A DNA stretch of 64,000 nt from Halorubrum aethiopicum (GTDB lineage Archaea > Halobacteriota > Halobacteria > Halobacteriales > Haloferacaceae): NCBI RefSeq assembly GCF_001542905.1, contig NZ_LOAJ01000001.1, positions 1,984,001 to 2,048,000 on the forward strand, in the 5' to 3' direction. Every line of letters starts with the position of its first letter. Position 1 is the first letter of the stretch. The position numbers were made by a program, and so were the translations under genes. The notes under the pieces are model-generated. The model was not told the DNA's origin, did not search any database, and worked only from the letters and a program-made list of their open reading frames with translations. Below are positions 50,990-60,430 of the stretch, piece after piece.

Positions 50990-51452
50990 CGCCGTCACCC
51001 CCGTCGCTCCCCGGCTCCGAACCGGGGAGGTCCGGTCTCGCGGGCAGCGACCCCTCCTCGCGCAGGAGTTCGCGGAGCGTGTCGACCCGGAGCGTCCCGT
51101 ACTCGTCGTAGATCCGAATACACAGCGCGAGCGCCACCGCCGTGAGGCTCACGCCGACGACGATGGCCGTGAGCACGAGCACGTGCGGGAGCGGGCTGAC
51201 GTACGGTCCGCCCCCGCCGCCCGACGGGACGATGGGGATCGCCCCGCCGTCGACGTACGCCGAGGCGATGAAAAGCAGGAAGATGGCCGTCTGGAACAGG
51301 TTGAGTCCGATCACTTTCTTCACGAGGTTGGGGTTGGCGATCATCATGTAGAGTCCGATACACAACAGCAACGCGAACACCACGTACGCGTGCCGCGTCC
51401 CGAGTACGTCGAGCGCCGACTGTGCGGCGATCACGGTCGACGCCGCCGTCAT
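50982..51452 (-). CDS. mnhC: Mrp antiporter subunit C (NuoK-like)
   Basis: 156 residues. Three transmembrane helices: HAYVVFALLLCIGLYMMI, NLVKKVIGLNLFQTAIFLLFIASAY and LPHVLVLTAIVVGVSLTAVALAL, with the NuoK-type N-X-X-K-K-X-X-G-X-N motif. An acidic tail ends it. Its start overlaps mnhB by 4 bp. Confidence 0.93.
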   Translation of the reverse strand: MTAASTVIAAQSALDVLGTRHAYVVFALLLCIGLYMMIANPNLVKKVIGLNLFQTAIFLLFIASAYVDGGAIPIVPSGGGGGPYVSPLPHVLVLTAIVVGVSLTAVALALCIRIYDEYGTLRVDTLRELLREEGSLPARPDLPGSEPGSDGGDGDD

Positions 51453-52180
51453 CGCGCACCCCCGTCAGTCGCCGGCCGGCCGGCCGATCCGGCGTCGGGG
51501 TCGCTCTCGTCGCTCTCGTCCGTCTCGTCGGATCCTTCGGTCTCATCGGGAGTCGCCGCCGCGGCGTCGCCAGTCGATCCGAGGTAGCCGCGCTCGCCGA
51601 TCGGCGGTCCGGAGCCCTCGCCGTTGAACCCCCGTGCGAGCACGAAGAACAGCCCGACGAGCACGCCGCTCACGATGGGCGCGATGCCGACGATCTCCAC
51701 GGCCTCCATCCCGTACTTCACGGGATCGAGGTACGGCAGCGGGAGGAGATCGTACTGGAGGAACGCGCCGCCGCGGGCGACGGGCACCAGCCCGAGCCCG
51801 GCGAACACGAGCGTCCCGCCGACCGCGAGCGCGACGACGACCGTGTTGGCGAGCCACTGCCGGGTGGACTCGATGCCGAACGCGAAGGCGATCATGAACA
51901 CGACCGCCGCCGCGATCGCGCCGCCCTGGAAGCCGCCGCCGGGCGAGCCGCCGCCGTGGAAGGTGACGAACAGCCCGTAGGTGAACGCGAACGGGGCGAC
52001 CACCTTCACCGTGGACATGATCACCTGACTCTCCGTGTACGGCGGCCCCTGCCGCGACTCCGAGTCGAGCCGGCCCGCGCTCGCGCGGGCGGACCCGTCG
52101 TCGCCGTCGGCCGTCCCCGCGTCGCCGCCCCCGGCGTCGTCGTCGCGGTCGCTCGCGTCGCCGTCGGTCGTGCCGCTCAT
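51449..52180 (-). CDS. mnhB: Mrp antiporter subunit B
   Basis: 243 residues. An acidic N-terminal tail (about 1-45), then MnhB helices with GLFVTFHGGGSPGGGFQGGAI, the family signature, and AGLGLVPVARGGAF. The C-terminal tail is acidic and Asp/Glu/Ser-rich. Overlaps the preceding DUF4040 gene by 4 bp. Confidence 0.92.
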   Translation of the reverse strand: MSGTTDGDASDRDDDAGGGDAGTADGDDGSARASAGRLDSESRQGPPYTESQVIMSTVKVVAPFAFTYGLFVTFHGGGSPGGGFQGGAIAAAVVFMIAFAFGIESTRQWLANTVVVALAVGGTLVFAGLGLVPVARGGAFLQYDLLPLPYLDPVKYGMEAVEIVGIAPIVSGVLVGLFFVLARGFNGEGSGPPIGERGYLGSTGDAAAATPDETEGSDETDESDESDPDAGSAGRPATDGGAR

Positions 52181-52764
52181 GCGAACACCTCCCGTCGGAG
52201 GACGATGAGCGCCGCGATCCCGGCCGCGAAGACGACGACCGCCTCGCCGAAGGTGTCGAACCCGCGGAACGCGGCCAACACCGCCATCACGGTGTTCTCG
52301 ACGCCGGTCCGCGCGTACGTCTCGGCGAGGTACCACTGGCTCACGTCGGGGTTGCTCCACACCGGCGCGTCCGGCGACCCGACGGCGGGAACGTCGACCA
52401 TCGTGACCGCGAGCCCGGCGAACAGCAGGCCGACCGCGCCGGCCGCCGGGTAGTTCACGGACTCGAAGGCGGCCTCGTGGTCGATCCGGGTGGTCTTCGC
52501 GAGCGTCAACAACAGCAGCACCGTCGTCACGCCCGCCGAGACCGCCGCCTCCGTCAGCGCCACATCCGGCGCGCGGTAGAAGGTGTACAGCGCGGCCATC
52601 CCGAGGCTGTACGCCCCGAAGACGATGACCGCGGCGAGCACGTCCCGCGCGAACGCGGTCGCCAGCGCCGTGAGGACGACGAAGGCGAAGAGGCTCGCCT
52701 CGATCGCGGAGATCTCGGCGACGACGGGAGCGGTCCCGTCGACGAGGGGGGTCGCGCCCGTCAT
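52177..52764 (-). CDS. DUF4040 domain subunit of the Mrp complex (MbhD-like)
   Basis: 195 residues: five or six helices with ARDVLAAVIVFGAYSLGMAALYTFYRAPDVALTEAAVSAG, the MbhD/MrpA C-terminal (DUF4040) signature. In bacteria this domain is the C-terminal part of MrpA; here it is a free subunit, as in many archaea. It overlaps mnhG by 4 bp. Confidence 0.88.
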   Translation of the reverse strand: MTGATPLVDGTAPVVAEISAIEASLFAFVVLTALATAFARDVLAAVIVFGAYSLGMAALYTFYRAPDVALTEAAVSAGVTTVLLLLTLAKTTRIDHEAAFESVNYPAAGAVGLLFAGLAVTMVDVPAVGSPDAPVWSNPDVSQWYLAETYARTGVENTVMAVLAAFRGFDTFGEAVVVFAAGIAALIVLRREVFA

Positions 52765-53090
52765 CGGCGCTCGTCCCCCTCGGTCCACGGCACGATCCCC
52801 TCCTCGAAGGCGGCGCGCGCGATGGCGTGTGCCGCCGTCGGGTTCGTCACGAAGATGAAGAACAGCAGGAGGACGGTCTTGAAGCCCGCGCCGTCCCAGC
52901 CCGCCGCGAGCGCGACCGCCGCGAGCGTGAAGCCCGCGCCGAGCGTGTCCGCCTGCGAGGCGGTGTGCGCCCGCGAGTAGACGTCGGGAAGCCGGAGCAC
53001 GCCCGTCATCGACACGAAGGTGAAGAAGAGCCCGCAGAGGCCGAAGACGACGATCAGCGCGAGCCTGACGGGTCCGAGGGCGTCGATCAC
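52761..53090 (-). CDS. mnhG: Mrp antiporter subunit G
   Basis: 109 residues, three helices. FGLCGLFFTFVSMTGVLRLPDVYSRAHTAS is the MnhG signature, with VLLLFFIFVTNPTAAHAI after it. Overlaps mnhF by 4 bp. Confidence 0.93.
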   Translation of the reverse strand: MIDALGPVRLALIVVFGLCGLFFTFVSMTGVLRLPDVYSRAHTASQADTLGAGFTLAAVALAAGWDGAGFKTVLLLFFIFVTNPTAAHAIARAAFEEGIVPWTEGDERR

Positions 53091-53392
53091 AGGACACCAC
53101 CCCGCTCGACGGTGAACTTCGAGATGGCGATCGCCATCAGGAAGTTCAACAGCGCGTACACCAACGCGATGTCGAGGAACGTCGGCTCCCCGAGCGCGGC
53201 CCCGAGGATCGCGAGGATCACCACGGTGTTCGTGCCGAGCACGTTGACCGCGAGCACGCGGTCCTGCATCGTCGGGCCCTTCACCGCCCGGTAGAGCATC
53301 CCGATCGCGAGGACGACGAACCCGGCGGCCACGACGAGCAGGAAGTCCTCGACCGTGTAGCCGGCCGCGAGGGACGCGTCGACGACGCTCAT
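53087..53392 (-). CDS. mnhF: Mrp antiporter subunit F
   Basis: 101 residues, three helices. LYRAVKGPTMQDRVLAVNVLGTNTVVIL is the MnhF signature, followed by TFLDIALVYALLNFL. Overlaps mnhE by 4 bp. Confidence 0.93.
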   Translation of the reverse strand: MSVVDASLAAGYTVEDFLLVVAAGFVVLAIGMLYRAVKGPTMQDRVLAVNVLGTNTVVILAILGAALGEPTFLDIALVYALLNFLMAIAISKFTVERGGVL

Positions 53393-54633
53393 TCCGTCGT
53401 CACCTCCCCGTCGCCGTCGGCGGTCGCGTCCGCGCCGTCGGAGTCGTCGCCGGTCGAGTTTGTGTCGGCGGCCGAACCGTCCGCGTCGGCGACCGAACCG
53501 TCCGCGACGGGAGCGCCCTCCCGCTCCGAGCCGCCGTCGGCCCGCGCGCCGGGGTACTCCTCGGTCGCGTCCGGCCCCTGGAAGATCCCGACGTCGTCGC
53601 GCTCGCGGGGCGTCGGCAGCCGGGCGGCCTCACGGCCGTAGAAGACGAAGCGGGTCCAGCGCTCGAGCGAGCCGTCGAAGAGGCCGTCGCGGGCCCACGG
53701 GATGAGCGAGTGGACGTAGAGGTTCCCGTCGCGCGCCCGGACGGTCAGCGTCCCCGGCGTCAGCGTGATCGAGTTCGCGAGCGTCGTCACCGGGAGCCCG
53801 CTGCCGACGATCACGCGAACCCGGTTGAGCGAGGGCTCGATGGGCATCCGCGGGTCGAGGATCACCCGCGCGACGACGATGTTGGACTTGAGTATCTCGA
53901 AGAGCAGGACGGGGACGTACACCGCGCCGCGGAGCAGCCGCACCGGCGTCCGCGTGAGCGACGGGTCGGCGTCGAGGCTGACCCGCGAGAGCGTGACCGC
54001 GACGACCGTCGCGCTCGCGACCCCGGTCACGACGTCGAACGGGTAGAACGGGTCGCCGAGCGCGAGGTAGAAGGCGAGCGACAGCCCGAATATCGCCGCG
54101 AAGCGGATCCCGGTCGCCTCCTTGCGGAGCCGCTCGCGGCGGGTCGGCCGAGCGACCGGTGCCTCGCGGACGACGAGGTCGGTCCGCGAGAGCGCGAACT
54201 CGAGCGACTGGAGCAGCGTCGTGTTGCCCACGGGCGTGTACTCCGGGTCCAACACGACGTGTTCGATCCCGTGGTCGTCGGCGTACGCGACGAGCTCGCG
54301 GACGTAGTCGTCCGCGCCGAAGAGGTACTCGTCGCCGCCGACGACGGTGGTGACGACCTCCACGTCCCCGACGTCGACCTCGTCGACGTCCGCGAGGTCG
54401 GCCTCCGCCCAGGTCGAGACGCGTTCGAGGAGCCGGTCGACGCTCGCCTCGCGGTCCGCCGCCTCCGGGTCGCCGTCGCGCCACGTGGCGAAGACGACGA
54501 AGTGGATCGCGGAGAACTCGCCGTCGGCCGCGGACTCGACGAGGTGCGTGACCGTCGCGCGCAGCGTCGGCGTCGACTCGATGGGGACGACGACGGAACC
54601 GCCCGTCGGACCGGGACCTCCGCCGTCAGCCAC
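53389..54633 (-). CDS. mnhE: Mrp antiporter subunit E with N-terminal UspA-like domain
   Basis: About 414 residues, much longer than a normal 160-residue MnhE. Residues about 1-150 form a soluble alpha/beta domain like UspA (VVVPIESTPTLRATVTHLVESA; IEHVVLDPEYTP). The MnhE domain (about 165-345) has RFAAIFGLSLAFYLALG, LLRGAVYVPVLLFEILKSNIVVARVIL and ANSITLTPGTLTVR. An acidic tail follows. GTG 54633 is favoured by GGAGGTG six bases upstream; another GTG at 54642 would add three residues. First gene of the operon. Confidence 0.9.
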   Translation of the reverse strand: MADGGGPGPTGGSVVVPIESTPTLRATVTHLVESAADGEFSAIHFVVFATWRDGDPEAADREASVDRLLERVSTWAEADLADVDEVDVGDVEVVTTVVGGDEYLFGADDYVRELVAYADDHGIEHVVLDPEYTPVGNTTLLQSLEFALSRTDLVVREAPVARPTRRERLRKEATGIRFAAIFGLSLAFYLALGDPFYPFDVVTGVASATVVAVTLSRVSLDADPSLTRTPVRLLRGAVYVPVLLFEILKSNIVVARVILDPRMPIEPSLNRVRVIVGSGLPVTTLANSITLTPGTLTVRARDGNLYVHSLIPWARDGLFDGSLERWTRFVFYGREAARLPTPRERDDVGIFQGPDATEEYPGARADGGSEREGAPVADGSVADADGSAADTNSTGDDSDGADATADGDGEVTTE

Positions 54634-54833
54634 CGGATTCACCTCCCGTGGCGTCGGGGATGGCCGTCTGGCTACACATGGATATGTCTACCCGAGGCGT
54701 GGCCCTACCGCCCCAAAACAGTTTGTATCCCGGTCGGATCGCTCCGGGTTCCGTCCCGCGATCCGGCGGCGGTCCCTCGCGCCGCCGTCGGTCGCGGCCG
54801 AGTGTGGTCGTCGTCCGCCGCGCCGATCCGAAC

Positions 54834-56003
54834 TCACTCGTCGCCATCGAGGATCGCCGCCAGCCGGTCCGCGATCCGGCCGGCAACGGCGTCCTTCGAT
54901 CCCGACACCGGCTCGGGGTCGGTTCCCGCCGCGCCGACGAGCAGGACGCGGGTACGGTCCTCGCCCATCACGCTCGCGTCGTTGGCGACGACGAACGCGA
55001 GCCCGACGCGGTCGCGGATGCGCTCCGCCTCTCCGACCATCGTGTCGTCGTCGCCCGAGGTCTCGGCCTTGAAGCCGACGAGCGGAAGGTCCGGGTGCGC
55101 CTCCCGGACGGAATCGAGCAGCTTCGGCGTCGGCCGCAGGTCGACGGAGAGGGGGGAGCCGGACCGGATCTTCTCGTCGACGGCGTCGGCGGTGAAATCG
55201 GAGATGGCCGCCGCCGACACCAGCGCGTCCGCGGTCGTCGCCGCCTCCCGGCAGGCCGCGATCATCTCGTCGGCGGTCTCGACCGGGACGGCGTCGGCGT
55301 AGGGGACCTCGCCGCCGTCGTGGACGAGCGTCACGTCCGCCCCGCGGACGTAACACGCGCGGGCGACCGCCCGGCCCGTCTTGCCGGACGCCCGGTTCGT
55401 GAGGATCCGGATCGGGTCGATCCGCTCCTTGGTCGCGCCCGCCGTGACGACGACGTGTCTCCCCGAGAGGACGTCCGGCGTCGTCGCGCGGGCGACCTCC
55501 GTGAGGACCGTCGACTCCGCGGCGATCTTGGCTTTCCCCTCCTCGATCCGGGGATCGGCGAACGTCACGCCCCACGCCTCGAGCCGGTCGAGCGCCGCCA
55601 GCACGCCCGGATGGTCGTACATCGGCTCGTGCATCGCCGGGGCCATCACGACGGGCACGCCCGCGCCGAGCGCCGTCGTCGCACAGGTGGTGACGGGGGT
55701 GTCGTCGACGGCGGCCGCGACCTTCCCGGCGGTGTTGGCGGTCGCCGGGGCCAGGAGGAGCACGTCCGCCCAGCCGTCGCGCCCGCAGAGCTCGACGTGC
55801 TCGACGTCGCCGGTGATCTCGGTGACGACGGGCTCGTCGGTGGCGAAGTCGACCGCCCACGGGTGGACGATGTCCGTCGCCGCCGGCGTCATCACCGCGC
55901 GAACGCTCGCGCCGTGACGCCGCAGCTCGTGGGCGAGTTCGACCACCTTCACCGCCGCGATGCTGCCCGAGACGCCGAGCGCGACGTTGACCCCCGCTAA
56001 CAT
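54834..56003 (-). CDS. coaBC: Bifunctional CoaBC (phosphopantothenoylcysteine synthetase/decarboxylase)
   Basis: 389 residues. CoaC half: VALGVSGSIAAVKVVEL, LLLAPATANTAGKVA, VVMAPAMHEPMYDHP. CoaB half: VVVTAGATKERIDPIRILTNRASGKTG, VSAAAISDFTADAV, FKAETSG, VANDASVMGEDRTRVLLV. These make 4'-phosphopantetheine from phosphopantothenate and cysteine in CoA synthesis. ATG 28 bp from CCTTATAAG. The 191-bp gap to mnhE holds only promoter-like sequence. Confidence 0.95.
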   Translation of the reverse strand: MLAGVNVALGVSGSIAAVKVVELAHELRRHGASVRAVMTPAATDIVHPWAVDFATDEPVVTEITGDVEHVELCGRDGWADVLLLAPATANTAGKVAAAVDDTPVTTCATTALGAGVPVVMAPAMHEPMYDHPGVLAALDRLEAWGVTFADPRIEEGKAKIAAESTVLTEVARATTPDVLSGRHVVVTAGATKERIDPIRILTNRASGKTGRAVARACYVRGADVTLVHDGGEVPYADAVPVETADEMIAACREAATTADALVSAAAISDFTADAVDEKIRSGSPLSVDLRPTPKLLDSVREAHPDLPLVGFKAETSGDDDTMVGEAERIRDRVGLAFVVANDASVMGEDRTRVLLVGAAGTDPEPVSGSKDAVAGRIADRLAAILDGDE

Positions 56004-56049
56004 TACCGGGCGTTCCCGCCCCGGCGGCTTATAAGGTTACGTTCGACCC

Positions 56050-57135
56050 CTACGCCACGCCCATCTCCTCGAGCCGCTCGGGGAGGTACGTCTCGGTGAC
56101 GAAGTCGAGCCCGCGGCTCGCGAGCGACTGCTGTTCGGACTTCTTGCCGACCTCGAGCTGGAGCTCGATCTGCTCTTCCCAGTAGTCCGTCTGGAACCGC
56201 GGGTCCTCGAGCTCGGACTCGAGGGCGTTGACGTCGGAGTCCGAGAGCGGATCAGACGGGAGGTCGTACTCGACGATGTCCGCCGGCTGGATCCCGATGA
56301 ACCGCGCCTCCGGCGTCGCGAGGTACTTCGAGAGGTGCGCGGACTTGATCGACCCGTACGCGACGGAGCCGTAGATCCGGTACGACCAGGGGTCGCCGTC
56401 GGTGAACACCACCACCGGTAGGTCGAGCTCGTCGTGGAACCGCTTCGTCAGCCGCCGGGTCGCGCGGGCGGGCTGGCCGCCGAGGTGGACGATCAGCGCG
56501 TCGTACGCCTCGTCGAAGCCGTTCTCGACGAGCCGGTCGCGCATCCCGCCGGTCTCGACGCAGAGGACGAACTCGGCGTCGTTCTCGAGGAACTCGATGG
56601 TGTCGGGGTTGTTCGGGATCTGGTAGCCGCCCTGTCCCACGTCGAGCTGGCAGTGGATGTCGCGGTCGCCGCGGTTGGTCTGCTCGCGGAGCCGCAGCGG
56701 GCCCATCACCTTCGCGCCCGACTCCTCCGGGCGCATGTGGAAGTCCTCGCGGGTCGCCCCCGTGACGATCTCGAGGTCCTCGACGAGGTCGTTCGACTCG
56801 TCCTGGCTCGAGAACTGCGCCTCGTCGTTGTTCCACGACTCCGAGAGGTAGTACAGCTCACGCAGCGTGGATGAGCGGTCCTCGTCGAGCTGTTCGGCGA
56901 GGAACTCGATGGTGTAGGCGGCCTTCAACAGCTTCCGCGCGCCGTTGACGGAGTTCGCGCTCCGGACCGACGTGCGGTCGCCGTAGGTCCACACCCCGCT
57001 CTCCTCGTCGTACTCGATGTTGCTCTTCGTCCGGGTCGGCAGCTCCATCTCCGGGATCTCCCCGGCGGCGAACTGGTCGTAGAAGTCGGCGGCCAGGTCG
57101 ATGAGCTGGTCTCGTGCGTCCGTGTTCGTCGTCAT
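56050..57135 (-). CDS. top6A: DNA topoisomerase VI subunit A
   Basis: 361 residues, the usual size. Winged-helix region with catalytic Tyr in [12 protein letters not shown], and the Toprim domain with [14 protein letters not shown] and [22 protein letters not shown] (metal DXD). Top6A is the cleaving subunit, homologous to Spo11. Its ATG overlaps top6B by 4 bp. Confidence 0.96.
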   Translation of the reverse strand: MTTNTDARDQLIDLAADFYDQFAAGEIPEMELPTRTKSNIEYDEESGVWTYGDRTSVRSANSVNGARKLLKAAYTIEFLAEQLDEDRSSTLRELYYLSESWNNDEAQFSSQDESNDLVEDLEIVTGATREDFHMRPEESGAKVMGPLRLREQTNRGDRDIHCQLDVGQGGYQIPNNPDTIEFLENDAEFVLCVETGGMRDRLVENGFDEAYDALIVHLGGQPARATRRLTKRFHDELDLPVVVFTDGDPWSYRIYGSVAYGSIKSAHLSKYLATPEARFIGIQPADIVEYDLPSDPLSDSDVNALESELEDPRFQTDYWEEQIELQLEVGKKSEQQSLASRGLDFVTETYLPERLEEMGVA

Positions 57136-59648
57136 TCGTTCACCGTGAGTTTCTCCGTCTCGACGCCGCCGACGCTGATCTCGAAGTCGGCGTCGCCGTC
57201 GACGCTGTATGTCAGTTCCCGCTCGTCGCCCGAGGCCACCTCGGGGTTCCACTGGACGAACCACTCGCCGTCCATGTCCACGACCGTTCCCTCCGAGACG
57301 TCGGTCGGCTCGGCCGAGACGATGTCCGTGATCTCCAACTGCTCGTTCACGTCCGAGTGGTTCTCGACGACGAGCCGGACCGTGCCGTCCTCGCGTTCGC
57401 GCTCGACGCTGACGTTGTTCATGATCCGCGCCAGCGCGCCGTCGATGTCGGGTCGCGGGCGGCCGGTCACCTCCGACACCTTGTCGGCCATCTCCGGGAG
57501 GATGCGGCCGAGCACGTCCTGTTTCTCCCGGCGCTGTTGCATCGAGCGCCGCCTGTTGAGGTACGACTTCAGCTCGCGGGCCGCCTCCCGGACCGCGAGC
57601 TCGATCTCGTCTTCGATCGCGGGGACGTTCGCGATCGCGTCCTTCGACTCGCTCGTGAACGGGACGTTCGTCGACGCGACGTGGATCGATATCACCGCCG
57701 GGCCGTTGGGCATCCCCGAGCCGCCGGGCTGGTCGAGCCCGTAGTTGCGCCAGCCGATGGTGCGGATCACGTCGGTGGTCGCGCACGCCCCGCGCTGGTA
57801 GACGAGCGGGACGCGGTTCGCGAACCGCAGGAGCTCGACGGAGCCGTCCGCGGGGATCTCCCCGCCGTAGGCGATCCCGGCCTCGACGATGAAGGGGTCG
57901 CCGCCGTGGACCTCCGCGTCGCGGGTGGCCGCCGCGTAGAAGTCGGCGTCGTACTCCTTGCGGAGCCCGGCCTCCACCAGTTCGGCCGTGATCGGCGCGA
58001 GACAGTCCGTCGGCGGCGCGAGGATGTCGGTGCCCCGCATCGCCTCGAGGAGGTCGGCCGCGGCGTCGCGGTCCCCCGCCACCTCCCGCACCTTCGGCGG
58101 GTCGTCCGGGACGGTCCGCGCCCGCGACCAGACCGCCTCGACGACGTTCTCGCGGGCGGTCTCGCCGAACGTCGCGTCGTGCTGTTCGGCGACGAAGTTC
58201 GCCGCGTCCGCGACGAGCCGCTCGAGGTCGTCGCGGGCGATCCGGAACGCGTCCCCCTCGAGGTCCGCGACCCGGAAGGCGAGCGCCTCCGCCATCGCCC
58301 GGATCGCCGCGTCGTCCTTCCGCGTCGAGGTGGCCTCGTCGACGAGCGCGTACAGGTCGGCGGCGATCGGGGAGTCGCCGTCGGCGCTCGCGTCCGCCGA
58401 GTCGGGGTCGTCGGTCGCCTCCGCCGAGCCGGCCGAGTCGGCGTCCGCCGGGTCCGCGTCGTCGGCGTCGCCGACGCCGGCGATCACCCGCCACGCCGCC
58501 GTCGTCGCGTTCTCGCGCACCGTCGAGCCGAACGTCCGGCCGGTGTCGTCCTCGACCGCGTCCGCGACGTTGCCGACGATCGCCTCGAGTTCCGAGCGGG
58601 AGAGGCGGTCGTTTTCGGCCACCGTCTCCGCGACCCCCTCCGCGAACGCGCTCGTCGCGGCCGCGCCCTTGTTCGCGACCGCCGCCTCGATCGCGTCCGC
58701 GACGTCGTCGTTCGTCGCGCCCGTCACCGTCGACCGGGACGAGGGCGGCGACCAGGCCAGCTCCCGGCCGTAGTGGCGGTCGCGGAACGCGTCGACGACC
58801 GAGTCGGCGGTCTTCTTGCCGACGCGCGTGAACTCCTCCTGGAGGAACCCGGAGATCGAGTACGACTCCGTCGCCTCCAGCATCTTGATGAGCGCGCCGA
58901 GCTCGACGCCGTGCGGGTGCGGCCGGATCTCCTTCGTCTCGGCCGGCAGCTCGTCGGTCGCGCGCTCGAACTTCCAGGGCTCGTCGAGCCCCGGCTCCCG
59001 CAGCTCGATCCGGGCGTGTGGGTTGACGACCGCGGTGTGTTTCACGTAGTCGTGGAGCTGCGAGCGCGCCCGCATGTTCGCCTCCATCTCCAGCTCGATC
59101 CGCGTGCCGTGCGGGCGGTCCCAGGAGGTCGTCTCGTCGACGCTGATCTCCGGTTCGTTGGTGTCGGTGTCGATGATCAGCTCGAAGTACTGCGCCTCCG
59201 ACTGCCCCTTCGGCCGCGACGTGATCCTCGCGGGCTGGCCGGACGTGAGCTGGGAGTACAGCACGGCCGCGGAGATGCCGATCCCCTGTTGACCGCGGTT
59301 CTGCTCTCGCTTGTGGAACCTCGAACCGTACAGTAGCTTCCCGAACACTTTCGGGAGTTGCTCTTTCGTGATCCCCGGTCCGTTGTCCTCGATCACGAGT
59401 CGGTAGTAGTCGCCGACCTCCGTGATCTCGACGTAGATGTCGGGGAGGATCCCGGCCTCCTCGGTCGCGTCGAGGGCGTTGTCGACCGCCTCCTTGACGG
59501 CGGTGACGAGCCCGCGAGCGCCCGAGTCGAACCCGAGCATGTGTTTGTTCTTCTCGAAGAACTCGGCGATGGAGATCTCGCGCTGGCTCTCGGCCAGCTC
59601 CTCCGCGATCCCCTCGTCCTCGCCGAGGCTCGACTGGAAGGACGTCAT
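57132..59648 (-). CDS. top6B: DNA topoisomerase VI subunit B with internally duplicated insert
   Basis: 838 residues, against about 530 in Sulfolobus. GHKL ATPase: [12 protein letters not shown] (N box), VIEDNGPGI (G1), [32 protein letters not shown]. Then the H2TH region (about 260-295), an acidic helical insert (about 305-540), and the transducer domain starting near DILAPPTDC and ending with [12 protein letters not shown] and KSYLNRRR. Two parts of the insert resemble each other (TFGSTVREN...W and TFGETAREN...W). Large inserts are usual in haloarchaeal Top6B. Confidence 0.95.
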   Translation of the reverse strand: MTSFQSSLGEDEGIAEELAESQREISIAEFFEKNKHMLGFDSGARGLVTAVKEAVDNALDATEEAGILPDIYVEITEVGDYYRLVIEDNGPGITKEQLPKVFGKLLYGSRFHKREQNRGQQGIGISAAVLYSQLTSGQPARITSRPKGQSEAQYFELIIDTDTNEPEISVDETTSWDRPHGTRIELEMEANMRARSQLHDYVKHTAVVNPHARIELREPGLDEPWKFERATDELPAETKEIRPHPHGVELGALIKMLEATESYSISGFLQEEFTRVGKKTADSVVDAFRDRHYGRELAWSPPSSRSTVTGATNDDVADAIEAAVANKGAAATSAFAEGVAETVAENDRLSRSELEAIVGNVADAVEDDTGRTFGSTVRENATTAAWRVIAGVGDADDADPADADSAGSAEATDDPDSADASADGDSPIAADLYALVDEATSTRKDDAAIRAMAEALAFRVADLEGDAFRIARDDLERLVADAANFVAEQHDATFGETARENVVEAVWSRARTVPDDPPKVREVAGDRDAAADLLEAMRGTDILAPPTDCLAPITAELVEAGLRKEYDADFYAAATRDAEVHGGDPFIVEAGIAYGGEIPADGSVELLRFANRVPLVYQRGACATTDVIRTIGWRNYGLDQPGGSGMPNGPAVISIHVASTNVPFTSESKDAIANVPAIEDEIELAVREAARELKSYLNRRRSMQQRREKQDVLGRILPEMADKVSEVTGRPRPDIDGALARIMNNVSVEREREDGTVRLVVENHSDVNEQLEITDIVSAEPTDVSEGTVVDMDGEWFVQWNPEVASGDERELTYSVDGDADFEISVGGVETEKLTVNE

Positions 59649-59786
59649 TCGGTGCCCGTACCTTTCGCCGATGGGGATAAAAACGAACCGGCAGCGAGGT
59701 GAAAGTGGAGATCCGGTCGATCCCGGGCCGCTCGGGCCGAACGCGGCGGGGAGAGGTTTATCCCCCGGTCCGTCGTGATCCCGACC

Positions 59787-60254
59787 GTGATCGAGTTCAC
59801 CCGGGCGGCCTACGACGCCGTCGTCGACCACGCGGTCCGCGGCGGCGACGCGGAGGTCTGCGGCGTGCTGGCCGGCGAGCGCCTCGACGAGGACGCCGGC
59901 GGCGGGGGCGACGGCGACTTCGCGAACGACGCCCGCGACCGGAGCCTCGTCACCGAGATCCGCCCGACCGAGAACGCCGCGGAGACGCCGGAGACCCGCT
60001 ACCGGATCGACCCCGAGGAGGCGGTCGCGGTCGTCGAGTCGCTCGAGAGCGACGGGTACGAGGTCGTGGGATTCTACCACTCGCATCCCGCGGGACCGGC
60101 GCGGCCGAGCGGGATGGACGTCGCGCGGGCGACGTGGGTCGGGTACTCCTACGCCATCTGCGCGCTGGACGGCCACCCGTTCGTCGGGTCGTGGCGCTGG
60201 CGGGGCGAGGAGTCGGGATTCGACCGGGAGACGGTCGCGATTCGAAGCGAGTGA
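59787..60254 (+). CDS. JAMM/Mov34 metalloprotease, desampylase-like
   Basis: 155 residues from GTG. JAMM motif: Glu in AEVCGVLAG, then [14 protein letters not shown] (His-X-His-X10-Asp). This resembles the haloarchaeal JAMM1 desampylase, which removes ubiquitin-like SAMP proteins from targets. A Gly/Asp-rich insert lies at about 38-55. Leaderless: GGTTTATCC is centred 27 bp before 59787, which favours this GTG over the one at 59775. Function is inferred from family only. Confidence 0.88.
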   Translation: MIEFTRAAYDAVVDHAVRGGDAEVCGVLAGERLDEDAGGGGDGDFANDARDRSLVTEIRPTENAAETPETRYRIDPEEAVAVVESLESDGYEVVGFYHSHPAGPARPSGMDVARATWVGYSYAICALDGHPFVGSWRWRGEESGFDRETVAIRSE

Positions 60255-60283
60255 GCGCCGGCGCGAACGTTTAATTGGGGACG

Positions 60284-60430
60284 ATGCGACTGCCTACGGG
60301 AGCCGCACGCTTCGCGGTCCGACACATGACACACCACGCATATCGCACGACCGAGCCCGCCCGCAGCGACGCGAGAACCGACGACGGCAAGGAGACGAGC
60401 GACGACGCCGGGGAGGTCCGACGAGCGTGA
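60284..60430 (+). CDS. Possible small protein (48 residues) overlapping the ureohydrolase start
   Basis: An ATG at 60284 opens 48 codons ([20 protein letters not shown]...GEVRRA) ending at TGA 60428-60430, a 4-bp GTGA overlap with the next gene. It starts only about 12 bp after GTTTAATTG, too close for a leaderless start there; an internal ATG at 60326 is also possible. His/Arg-rich then acidic; no family seen. Weak candidate. Confidence 0.3.
   Translation: MRLPTGAARFAVRHMTHHAYRTTEPARSDARTDDGKETSDDAGEVRRA

Noticed and set aside
56050-58494. Extension of top6A upstream into an 814-residue frame
   Set aside because: The upstream part is the shadow of top6B, and Top6A begins normally at [10 protein letters not shown] with the 4-bp overlap expected of an operon.
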